The position numbers and the translations under genes were made by a program. Below are positions 46,309 to 59,012 of a stretch of DNA of 64,000 nucleotides, piece by piece (position 1 is the stretch's first letter; each line of letters opens with the position of its first letter). The notes under the pieces were generated by a model that worked only from the letters and a program-made list of their open reading frames with translations, did no database searches and was not told the DNA's origin. This stretch comes from Diphasiastrum complanatum (Eukaryota; Streptophyta; Lycopodiopsida; Lycopodiales; Lycopodiaceae), in assembly GCA_029204225.1 (NCBI GenBank), contig CM055095.1, positions 57,117,898-57,181,897 of the forward strand. The letters are read 5' to 3'.

Positions 46309-49300
46309 ATGGTGCAGATTACTGAGTTGTATCCTTTTCAACGGCCTTTTTTGGCCTGAAAGATGTGCCGTAATGTTGACCTTAATGTGATCGGCGTTGC
46401 CTCGTTTCTGATGGTTCTGATCTTATTTGCAATGTTGCGGATAGTCGAAAGATGTTCAGATTGTTTTATTTCTGAGGCTTGTTATGCTGCGGCTTCTTGG
46501 AGGTCAGAGCTCTTCGAGAGAAAAAGGAAATAATAAGTTCTATATTTCCAATCCATAAAGAGTAATAGGGGAATTTATATGTGTTGTGACGATATCCGGA
46601 TGCTTTATGATGATAGTTTCGAAGGCAGACGCTAGACGGAAGATGTTTTAGACACTGTTGTATCGTATTTTCTAATAATATGTAGCGATGAATTTTTTCT
46701 TGCAAGGGAAATAGTAAAGCTTTTAGTCTCAGCATTTGAAATTTTAGTTTGAAGGTTTCTTATTAGTCTCATTTTTCAAAATCACGAAAAAGCTTAAGGA
46801 AAGAGGATCATTAGAAAGTTTTATTCTCACCTATGTAAAAACTCCACATCAGATTTCTTGTTGTGAATCTGCTATTGAAGATTCTGGGGTCTAAAGGTCC
46901 CCGCTTGTCTCTGTAATATGCTTTATCAAGTTTTGCGTGCTCGTATTGAAGGTAATATTGTCGATATATTGTTATTGTGCCTTGCTCCACTTAAGCCCCG
47001 TCCAAGCTTGGCTGAGCGTTCATCGATTCTTTATATTAAATCCCTGCGTCACAAGTTTTGAGATAGATACTGCTGAGTGATTAGTAGATGCAAGTTTTTT
47101 TTCAGGTGTATCATGACGACTTAATATTGAGAAATGAAAACACTCCGCCATAGCCTGAATTAGTTTGGCAGCAATGTTATTGTACAGATATGAGTTTATT
47201 GAACCAGGATCTTTACTTAAGGAATCAGCAATTGATTATAAGTCTTAAGGTTTGTTGCTCGAATTATATGCCAGTGTAGTAAGGTTTGCAGAGAACTTGC
47301 GACTCTAATCTTAACTCCAGAGAATGGTTCCTTGACATGAATTGATGCTCTCAGTCGGGTGGTGATGCCATTGTCTCTGGAAGAGGTACGAATCTGATGA
47401 GTTCTGAATACTTTCTGGCAAATTTCGATCTTAAATTAAAATAAATCAGAGTTTTGAAGAAATGAAGCTATGTTTTCAAATGCATTGTTAGTGTTCCGAG
47501 AGCTCAGTAGTCTGTGTATGAAGACTATGAGAACTTGAACGGTGTCAAAGGATTTTGACGAAAATGTTGAGTCAACAAGGTAACATGTGCTGTGCTGCCT
47601 GTTATTGGAAATGGATGTCTTGCAGTACAGAGTAGCACAAATGTACATGGTGGCAAAGATGCAGCAATACAACACAACGGGCAAGGAGGGCGTGGAGGTG
47701 CTAGAAAATAGGCCATTTGAGGACCTTCAGCTTGGAAAAGGAATGTACACTCGTAAAGTGTACCATTTGCAAAGGTATTATTCTCCTAAAGATAATAAAC
47801 ATTCTCTGGTTCATTGTCGTCTTTTAAGATGGGTTTATTTTGGATTGTGAAAATTCAAATTGTGAAATTTGTATAACCTCTTAAATCAAGTTAGTCTAGT
47901 ACCTACTTGAGGCTAAGATACAATACTAAACATGTAGTGGCTAGCAAAACTGATTTAAGAGGGCTAAATTTGTCTTTCATACCTCTAGTAGTTCAAGAAC
48001 TATCCGCCTACAGATTTGAGGTGGACAACTTTTGCTTCATCTGCAGCTGGTCTCTCGTTTCAATGGCCTCTGCTGTGAGGGCCTGATGCTTCCTGGCAAG
48101 AAGTTGACAGAGCGATATGGTCCCGCAATGGTTTTCGGGTTTCCAGTTGTGAGACTGGTGCGCTGTAGTGATGAGGCAGCAAAGGGTAATTGTTTCCCTC
48201 CAACGATGGCTGTTTTCCTTCTGCGAGGGCCGTTGTGATAGAAGGGTTTGCTTGAAGCAAAGCTACTGTTGCGGCTGTGTGGAAGTTCAACGACCCTAAT
48301 CCCTTGTACGTGTTTGGTCAGAAAACCTTGTTAGGGTTTTGTTGTGAATGGCCACAATGTTTGCATGGGAGGGCCTTTATCATTTTGCATGATTCTTAAA
48401 GTGGCAATGACTTAAGTTTGATCGAAATTTGAGTCTTGAATGTCTGTATTAGATCTCTTAGTTTGAGTACTAGGATCAGGGAGGGGTGTGATTTTTTGGA
48501 AGTAATTTCAGATAAATCCAGAGTACTTTCGGATAAATCTATTTCTCGCTTTCTTATTAATCCTTTACCTCTTAGTAATTTTTTAATATTAGACATCATA
48601 CTAGTTTATATGATTCTTTCCAGCATGAAGTTATTCTTCTGAAAGACTATTATATCATATAAATTACTACTTGTGAATGGACTTGGAATTCGGACAAATT
48701 CTAAGGTGATCGTGTTTCAATTTCTTAAACCCAGGATATTTCTTTTGCACAAATGGATTTAAGAGGAGTGATAGTTACTGTAGTTACTGTCGCTCGGGTT
48801 GAGAATATTTGAAGGAAAAGTTTTGATTGTAATAGAGCGAATCCTTTTCTGTGAAAGGCACTTATTATTGAGTTTTCATGGATTTAGATATTTTCATATA
48901 TTATCTTTTCAGTTAACTTCATAGAAATTGGTAATTTCTATAAAAGGAGGAGTGAAGTGATGCGATAAAATTCTATCTGAGGACCTATTGGTTGCATACT
49001 TTTCGAAAGGGAACCAGTTGTGGTAAGAAATGTGATTTTCTGGAAGCAATTTCGGATTAAGATACCAAATTGGAACTTTTCGAAAAAGAGAAATATTCTA
49101 GGGATTGTGTGGAACAATCTGGAACTAGAACTGGTTTGAAATCTGAATCATTATCTATAAGTAGTACAATGAAAGGTCAAAAGTTACTAATTTCATTTTA
49201 ATTGGAGTAGAAGTAAGTTTGATCGGAATTTGAGTCTGGAATGTCTGTATTAGATCAACCTAATCTTAGTTTGAGTACTAGGATCAGGGAGGGGTTGATT

Positions 49301-52300
49301 GAGAGGAAGAAATTATGTTATTAGAGGTAAATTAGGTTGGAAAAACTTGGGAGAGTAAATATGTTATTCGTCTTAGGTTTCCCAGATATGTTATTTACTC
49401 ATGAGAAATAGAATTCTATTGTAGCTGAGTTACAAGATTCTCAGTGAGATGTGAGAGTAACATATACGGATATTGGAGGAATCTGCCAGCTAAGGACATG
49501 TGTTTATGTACTGGGTCATAGTGAGATTATTCTCATATGTGCACGATTAATCTTGTATGGATCTACTATGTATTCCTGGTTACTAGGGTTATTTGGTGCA
49601 CTTAACCTAGCCGGTGAACATAGACATATGATCAAGTATTGTGTTGGACAATTACTTTGAGTAAACAGATCATGTTCTGAAAGATTTATTGGTTAACTTA
49701 AGAGTGATTTAGATATGGATCTAAATGCGGTATTATACTAGTATAATTAAGATCTGCACCTGGACATTTGACATTTCTAAAATCATTGTCAATTGATTTG
49801 AGTAATGGGTTTACTCATGTGGAAGTTAATTGGTAAAATGGAAAGTGTGAAGAGAATGCACCATAAACTATTTGTTTTGTGTTTATTGCTTGTAAGACAC
49901 ATGATTTATGAGTCATTTGGATTCATCAGGAAAATATGTTTGCATAGGATATACGGAATTCTTGGGTGAGTATTTCTCAGTTGAGAAATAGACTCAACTC
50001 ATTAGTGATTGTATCCCAGAGAGCTCAATTGGATACCAAATCATAACGGTTCCAAGAACGCTAACTGAATTTTTTGGAATTCAGTAGATTTTGGTTGGAC
50101 ATATACTTTAGTATTCCTTAATGATTAAGTATGGTTTTGGATTCCAGTGAATTATGATTGACGAATCATAAGAATCTAACTATTTGTGATTGATGGGTCA
50201 TAAACAGATACTTAGTTATTATGAGCGAGTAACTTCCGACCTATTGATTGTGTTGAGTTTAGATTAGTGTTTTGAAAATCTAAATCTCTTTACTCCAGTA
50301 TTTTATTGAGAACTATTGTATCTCAAAGGCATTTCTCGTAAGGTAAATTAATATTTTTGCTTATCGAGAGGTTTGCTTACTTCAGTGGATTGTTTTCTGC
50401 TACAAATTGTAGTCTATATGTGTTTGTGTACAAGTTCAATCTATATCTCCGGATTTATAGGAGACAATTAAATCTATTGAGATTCAGATGGATTGGTGAT
50501 TTCTTGCATGTGATGTTAGAAATGGGGCTATTAACTCATTAGAGTAATTACAGTACTCTAGATTGAGTTATAATTGTTTGAGACTTGATGGATCTCCTAG
50601 AGGTTTTGGTTGATTGAATTGTTGTATTTTAGAATATTTGGATATTCTAAGAATATTTGTACCAAGAAGCACTATTATCTACAAGAAATTGTGGATAGGA
50701 TTTAGACTATGAGAAAAATAAATTTTCTTAAGCTTTTGGACTTGATCTCAAAAATAAAGAGTTTAATTCACCAAGTGGTTCATGTAATTGGGATTACATG
50801 AAGGTGATGAACTTTTGTTTGGAGAAGATCAACCCATTTGGAAGATTTATAGCTTCGTGTATCTTTGGGTTTTGAATTAGTACTCCTGTGTAGAGACAAG
50901 CAATTGAAGAATTGTTGCATCTCTGAGTACTTATTCATATGGAAAGATCAGACTACTAAGCTTAGATAATAATTCTTGGTAAAAAGTTGAAAACTTAAGG
51001 GGGTTTACAAATGTCATAGAAAGTCTAGTAACAAGTAGATACATCCAATTTCATGAGAATGCCCTAGAGAATGCAATTTCAAGAGGAGAAGCTGTGTATG
51101 GTGACTATGGTCACTTTCCTCAATCAAGTATTGATACTATCATGGATAGGTTATTAGGTTCCGAGAATCTATTCATGCCCATTGCCAGTACATACTACAA
51201 AGCTTATGGCGCGGTTTTTGGGGTTTACAGATGTCATAGAAAGTCTAGTAACAAGTAGATACATCCAATTTCATGAGAATGCTCTAGAGAGATTAGAATG
51301 CAATTTCAAGAGGAGAAGCTGTGTATGGTGACTATGGTTACTTTCCTCAGTCAACTATTGATACTTTCATGGATAGGTTATTAGGTTGCGAGAATCTGGT
51401 CATGCCCATTGCCAGTACATACTACAACGCTTGTGGCGCGGTTTCAAAAAAAAAAAACTGGTGTTTTTTTTTTCCCAGTCATTAATTTCAGTTTCGAAAC
51501 GGGGTCATTTTGTACGTCCCGTTTCGAACGCGTTTCAGCTTTCGAAACGCATTTTGAGGAAACATTGCTGCATGGGGATTGCATGGGTTCATGTGTAACT
51601 TTCAAGGACTTGAGACTCTAAATTCCTATGCTTTTGTTGAAGTTTGGCAGATGCTTATGCGAAAAAGAAGTACCTCGATGATCAAGACATTATTTTGAAT
51701 GAAATCGTGCTTTAGGATTATCCTTCCTGAAATTAAAAATTTGAAGTGACATGCATGAAATGAAGTCTTTGGGCCATCAAAACCATGTTGATTGATATTT
51801 GGGAACCTTGGGAATCTGAAACTATTGATCTATGATTGCATATAAGAGGTGCTTCAAGAAGTATTTGGAAAAAGTTGTTGGGCATTTGAACCATGTAAAA
51901 GGACATTGTGGGAACAATTTGGATATCTAGGATAATATCTATGTGGAAGAAGCCTTTGGGCATTTGGACCCATGTTTAAAGCCATGGTACAAAACTATGA
52001 GCCTTATTGTATTTAGAAGAAGCATTTGGGCATTGGACCCATGCGTTGGGGCATGTGGGTCACCATGGTGAGTGGCAAACTTGCAAGAAAAGAAGCTAGG
52101 TGATGCAATCAAGAAAATGGCATGTTATGTTGATGACAAGAGCATTTTAGAAAAGTTGATTACACTTGACAGACGACTAGACCAATGGCTAATGTGCCAC
52201 CATGCTCTTCAACTGCGAGTGAACACATCCATGCGAAAGAGAACCAATAGAAATTTTGCATTACAATACAATTTTTCAATGATAAGAAATGTGCTGGAAA

Positions 52301-55300
52301 TTCAAGTGCACTCATGTTCAAGTTTTCCATGCATGGGAGTGGGAGAGTGGTTGATAGGAGGATGCACCTCCCTCTCTATCTATATCCTCTCTACCTCTCC
52401 ATGCCCTACTTTACCCTCTCATCCATTGGAGGTCTTGGGGAGCTCATATATGTCGTTATTGAAATGTAATGCCTATTTCACCCCTAATGGCTAGGCACTA
52501 GCATGGTTTTATGTTTTACATTTGTCATGGGGGCAATTTTAATAGTGAATACATTGCCCCCCCTTTCTAGTCAAGTGAGTGCAAGTTGGGTCAAAGTGGC
52601 TAGTGTGCATGCCATGTGGCATAAGACTCAAGTTGGAGTAGACACCTAAGTAGTTTCTATTTTCGTAAAGAAGTCGTCATCCTCAAGGATGGCCACGCCG
52701 TTCCTCTCTCTTTTTGATCAAGCATTTGGAGTTTCTAACTTTGCTTTCTTCTGGTGCTTAAGCTTTCCTTGTATTCTTGATGCTTCCATAGCTAGTTCTC
52801 TTCAAGCTTTCGTATGTTGTCTATTGTTGAGGTTGAGATACTTCATACAAAGAATCTGTATGTTTATAATGGTACAAGAGCAAGCTTTTTATATTGTGAT
52901 GTGTGAAAGTTGAAAACTTCTAAAATGTTTTTCAAATTTTTGATTGAGGAGCTTAACTACAAAGTGGGCACACTTTTCATCACCGATCAGGGTATAGGGT
53001 TAGGGTATAGGGTTGGATCTTGTGCAAGGCATAGCAGGGCTATATTGTGTGCCAAAGACAAGAACATAATTGGTAAAGTGCCATGATACCCAAGTTGGGG
53101 CGAAACCCCAGTTTCCTAAAGCATCTCAGTTATTGAGTATTTGTTTGATTGAAGAATCAATTAAGGTTTGCTTGAGTGAGTATCACTCAATGAGTCAAGT
53201 AGATTGGATGGAACCGTTTATGGGGTGTGGAAGTTTGACATGCAAGACATTCTCGTGGATGAAGAATGTTGGGACAGGGCTTGAGCTCCCACACATTCAA
53301 TGTTTCACTGAGATGCGTTTCATTCAATGAAACTCTGTTTCGAAAAGTCCGTTTCAAATGTGTGTGAAGGAAGTTGGAACATGGAATCTAGATTCTAGAT
53401 GGTAGAACACTGTTGAGTTATTGATTATTGTAATTTGTGAAGTTTGAACTGTGTCATGTGCATTGTTTCAACTTGGTTTCAACTTTCTAATGTCTACAAG
53501 GAATAGTGAATTATATCTTGTATCTATTCATTAGCAATCTAATTTCCATAACATTGTAGACATCATACATTAGATATTTCTCAGCACTATATCCTAGAAA
53601 ATTTCCAATTTTTTCCCCTCTTGATTCTTATGAGATGGACCCGATTTTGAACCATGATCATGCCAATTCGTACGGTGCGGAACTGCCTGATTTTGAACTT
53701 GGTGGAAACATAGGTCGTACCAAATGGCCCTTAAACCTACTTAGTGTCCAAATGCTTGAAAGCTCTGTGACTAGTGACCAAATGACATTATAGCATACCT
53801 AGTCTACTTTGGGGGTCTATTCAAAGTAATGAGGCTTTTTGTTCACCGGAGTAACAATAAGTGCTCAATTACATGTTCATAACCAGGTCTAAACATGTGT
53901 TGAAGGTGAAAGATGATGGGCTAACAATTTTGTTGGTTAGTACTTGATGGGTCAAATTGAGAATATATGCAGCTATTACATGATACTTGCTTGAGTGTCA
54001 ACCACCAAGCAATGAGTGATTCCCACAAAGACAATGATAGTAAGGGCCTTTATAGATACTGGTTTGAATTACTTTATTTTCATTAAGCTTGTTGTGAATG
54101 AAGTAAAACCTAGCGATGTTGTCACCGAAGTGTAAAGAGTTAAAAGCAGAAGACGAAAGAGTCACTAACATGATCGAAGAGGATGAAAAACAGGAAACTG
54201 TTGGTTTTGTGGGTTGCAAGAGCACATGATTGAATATGATGTGTTAAATAAAATTCGAAACAGGCAGTTGGTAGCTATTGTATGTAATGCTTTTGAAGAG
54301 TTGAAGGAAGGGTCCTAGGAAGCATATGATTCTTGTCTTGTCATTTGTTGGATCCCTTTGTAGCTAATTACTACACTCCAAGTTATTTTGTTCACATTGT
54401 TGTCATTTTGCAACAATTAATAATACATTTCTATTTTCTTGATTGTCACTTATGCGTATCTGATGCATTATCAATTACATGCATATATGATGAATTTCTA
54501 AATAATCTCTATTGATATGTAAGCACTTCAATTTTTTCTGCTTGGTATTGCTGGTTGTAGGATCTATAGTGTTAAACGAAGGATTGATTGCTTAGTGGGT
54601 CGGTAAAAAGTAAATGAAGGATTGTTTGCTCAATGGTATTTGTAACTAGTGGGCATTTTACCTCTTGAAATGACGATTGTTGCTAGTTACTCAGTTGATT
54701 GGGTATATTGGTACTATGGTTAGCACAATTCATTATTCATAGGAGGTGAAACAGAAGACTAAGCTTGTATGTGTAGTTAGGTGCAGGAAGAACTAAACTA
54801 TATTCATTTTCCTGCTTCTTGCATTCCTGCATGCTTGGACATGGCATGCATCAACTATTTCTATAGTTCAACTATTTTAAGGAAGCATTGCCTTAAGGGG
54901 ACTTGTACATGCATGGTGAATCAATCAATGGCTAATCACTCAATTTTACTACATCATGCTCTAAGATTGTGAGATTCGCTTGGCATGGCCAATAATTAGA
55001 GTTGTTGTATCATGTAACCAGTTGTAGTTCGTGTGTTATGGTGCATTGGTACTGAGATATTTTTAAGGCAAGATGTCATATGTTTTTGTGAAGTCGGCTG
55101 CAGTATTTTCTGACACTTTCATACGGCTTCCTATAATCACTATTATATTTGGCAGTCTTTTCTTCTGCTGGGCCAAATGAGAACAGGAAGTCATGTGATG
55201 GCACTCAAAAGCATCTGGCCTAATTTCACAAATTCCTATGTTCCACGTGATCTGATAATTATCATTAAGAAGTTGCTAAGAACTTGCATTAGCCCTTATC

Positions 55301-58300
55301 ATAGTCATACATATATCTAACTTTTGGTCCCACTTCTCAGAGATATTTCTCCTGCAAATGTGCTTCCTCTTTGTATGAGCAGAGATTTTATCCAGCCATT
55401 TTTCCATTTTTGCATATAGAATTTTTAGAAATACTCTGAAGCCTCATTCTAAGCTCTTGATCAACACAGATTGAGTCTGTGTGTATTACATATTACATAG
55501 ACCGGCAGGTGCCAATGAACTAACATTTTATAGTTTTATCTCAGTCCACTGCCATTGAAATTACATTGTTGTCATTTTCTTGCTTGCAAGAGATGGAAAG
55601 ATCCTCAAAAAAATAACTCTTAAGAATTGAGCCACCCTTGTCGTATGGCATGCTGATGTTGCAGTAAAATTCCTGGTTGGCTAGCATCGTTTACTCCACC
55701 AAATGCACTGCTTCTTGAAGAGGAGGCCTGGAATGATTTTCCAAATTGTAAAGCAGGTTTGACTTTGAATTCCCATGTTATAGGTATTGTTCAAGATTCA
55801 TCTATGATGCATGAATGGTTTTGCAGTTAATGATGTTCTAATGAACCTCTAGTTTAGTCTAGAATGAAGTTCTTTGTAGGCATCAATCAAAAATTGCCGT
55901 ATGCTCCTATCTAGCTTATATAATTTCATTTTCTCAAAGAAAATCCTTTCTTTTTTTGAATTTGAGACTGACATGTTTGTCCTTTTCGGTCTTTGGCAAA
56001 TACCAAACCTGAAGTTTTGAAGGTGAGCACCATTCTTCTTCGAGTGATAAATACTTGATATTCCAGTTTAGTGCTTCTTGATGCTCGTTGAAAAAGGACG
56101 AAGTTGATTCTAGTCTCAGTATGGTTTATTCCAAATTTTTTTTTTCCTTACACATTTTTTTGTAAACTTGTTTGATTCTTGTGTAGTGTCCATATTTTCC
56201 GAGGTTCAAGCTTACTGTGGACACGGTGCATGTAGCAGACAGGGGCTTTAGTTCAAATGTAAGGAACAAGCAATGGATTGATATAGTTCTAGGCTTGTTT
56301 GTTTTCTATTGTACATGTTTAAGATGAACTAAATCTTCAACCCATGGACGTTGTAAGCTATTAGGTGCACAAGCTTGATGATGCTTCTTTAGCAATTCGG
56401 AAGGTGGAGATGGTTGATATCGGATCAGATGCCACAGACTACTGGAGCTACATGATTGGTGGTCCTAGTGTTGATCTCAGAACTTTGATTTCCAAAAAGA
56501 CAGGACGAGGGCTGTTAAGTGCTGGTTGGCAGGTTACAACACGTCTACTATGAGCTGATTCTGTTTGGTATTTTTTTGGTATCTTTAGTTTTTTTCTTTT
56601 TTTCTTTTGGAGTGGGTGTATTGATAGATGACGATCAATCTGTAAGATTTCCTTCATACTTCATTGATGATACCTGTTTTCTACAAGCTGTGTCCACAAA
56701 ATGACACAAAAGATGAAAACGATCACTATTGACTGCAACATCACATCATTTTGAGAATTCTTACAGTGACTCTTAACCTGTTTTGCAACCATTTTGCAAA
56801 GTCATTCAGAAAACATGAGTTATAACAATGTACCATTTGGGCTAAAGTTCCACTATATTCTGAAAGTTGTAGAATGAGCGATCCCAAATGCCAAGTCACT
56901 ACAGATAAAGCTAAGTGATAATATTCTACTGATAATAGAGCCCTTAAGAGTCAAACACCTGGTCTGCTGACAAATAATAGTAAGTGGAGTGCTGGAAACT
57001 GAGTGCTTGATTTAGGGGCTCCAAGTGTTTTTCTTGACATCTGATTGTTAAATAGAACTATTTTGCATGAATGAAAAAGGCTTACAACATAGAAAAACCA
57101 TCTCAAGGTACTATTCCAGATTGGTAGTAATGCTTTTGACCTAGTATAAGGAGCCTAATCATCATCCACAACCTCCACCTTGGCCACGTGCCTCAACCTT
57201 CTAATGGCATGAAAAAGAATGCTCTTGAAGATTTCTAAAGCCTAAATGTCAGAGAAGCGTGTCATGTAAGAGGATAAGTGCATTTATGGCGATGGAATTC
57301 TATTATCAACGTGGTAGACATCTATGATAGGTTTTGGGAAGTAGCAGGCTGCAGCGTAAGTGTCCTATCCGAACTCAACATGTCTCGATGCAATCATTCT
57401 AGATATGTCATGACTATTCATCTAGATAAACATTGAGACTTCATTCTGTAATATGTACTTGTCAAAGGAGGCTACTTCTGATCCTTATCCACTAGTAGAT
57501 CAGGTAGCCATTTAGCAACCTTTTGGTAATATCACAATTTTTTTGGAATCCAAATCTAAAGTCTGATTGAGAATGACTAAAGGGCTAGGGGACAAGCAAA
57601 CTGCCATCCAAAAAATTAGGGAATTGAAACAAACTATTCAATTACATAGTACCATCCAAAAACTGACATAGAGACTAGCGTTTACAATTTTTTTAGAATC
57701 TATACTTTATCAAACCGTTATCAGATATGACGTAGTGACACATACTATACATGAACTTTGAAGCAGTTAGCATACCAAACTTGGAACCTATAAGTAATCA
57801 CAGATTATATGATACAGAAACGTGGAAAATGATCCACATTCCACGCATGCCTCATGAGAATGATCAATATGTCATAAACCATCTAGCAAGAAATCAAAAA
57901 ACTAGATAAAATTCGCAAATCTTCACCAAATTAGGCACAGTAAGGTAGCATTCTTCACCATTATTGATCTATATATACAATGGGCCTGAATCCAGAGCAT
58001 GATCAAAGTGCTCATGTGATTTTAGGTATATGGACCACCAATTACATCAAGAAATCTCTCAAAGAGAAGCTTCAAGGATGCATAGAGTTCAAAAAATGAC
58101 AAATGTAGAATAGCCTCCAAATTTAGCACGACCTTAGATATTCATAGTGGTCCTTTGTGCCTCTAGTATGAGTTTGGGGCCTGATTTAGCTAAAATGGGC
58201 CTTACAAGCATTATCACAATCCTGCTATTTACAAATATAGCGTGGTTGTTCAAGGCAATTTATTAATTATCCTATTGACTAATTTTAATCTAATTTAGCT

Positions 58301-58947
58301 CCATGGCTATATTTAGCATTGCAATTATTAAGCACATGGGCTAATCACATGCAGTACATGCCTTTGCCTCTACCATTGCCTTTAGATCTACCAGGGCCTT
58401 GTTGGGCCCCTCAGACCTCTACCTATGACATTGTTGCCTTCGATTTAACATGCAAATCCATCAGGTGTATCCTACGTCTACACCGTGATACTGGCTCGGC
58501 CAGTTTCTCAGCATTGGGATCAACAAATCCACATCCTCACCTATGTCCATTTCCATCTCATCATCCAGAGCATCCTCCTCATCATCATCAACCTCTTCCT
58601 CATCTCCCTCCTCAGCCTCATCCTCACCCTCCTCTCTTACATCCTCTGCATCTGCCCTAGCACTACCTTCTATCATGACATGCCAGCTCTCGATGGTCAT
58701 GCAAAAAGATCTCATCATTCCGTGTAGAACCCTCTTGATCCACCAACCTTAAATGATTTGGTAGGGGTATACAGATCTGGAAGTGGCAGAATAGGAGTCA
58801 CAGTAGGTGAAGGAGAGGGAGCAGAAGGGGAGGGGGGTGGTGATGAATGGGGGGAGGGAAGGGCTGCCTCATCGAGCAGCCGCATGTCAGGCAGCGCCTG
58901 CCTGGCTGCAGGCCGTGGGGGAGAGTGCTTACATGGTGGCATGGCGG

Positions 58948-59012
<65 letters not shown>

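Larger units (their letters stand above)
47775..55664 (+). other. Intron 3 of the PITP gene, 7.9 kb, repeat-laden
   Basis: Donor GTATTA and acceptor GTTGCAG bound it. It holds the decayed retroelement copy (48.8-51.0 kb), the 220-bp duplication (51.0-51.44 kb) and AT-rich DNA with no gene that I can recognise (51.6-55.6 kb). Confidence 0.8.

Noticed and set aside
45748-46341. 197-codon minus-strand frame across the PITP promoter and exon 1
   Set aside because: Low-complexity Lys/Arg/Val runs from simple repeats, and it overlaps the confident first PITP exon.
48032-48238. Possible extra PITP exon after a 'ctgcag'
   Set aside because: The translation does not match PITP. The true next exon at 55,665 joins exon 3 in phase.
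52980-53015. Telomere-like 'agggttagggtatagggtt' phrase
   Set aside because: Only about three imperfect units; too short to call an interstitial telomere repeat.
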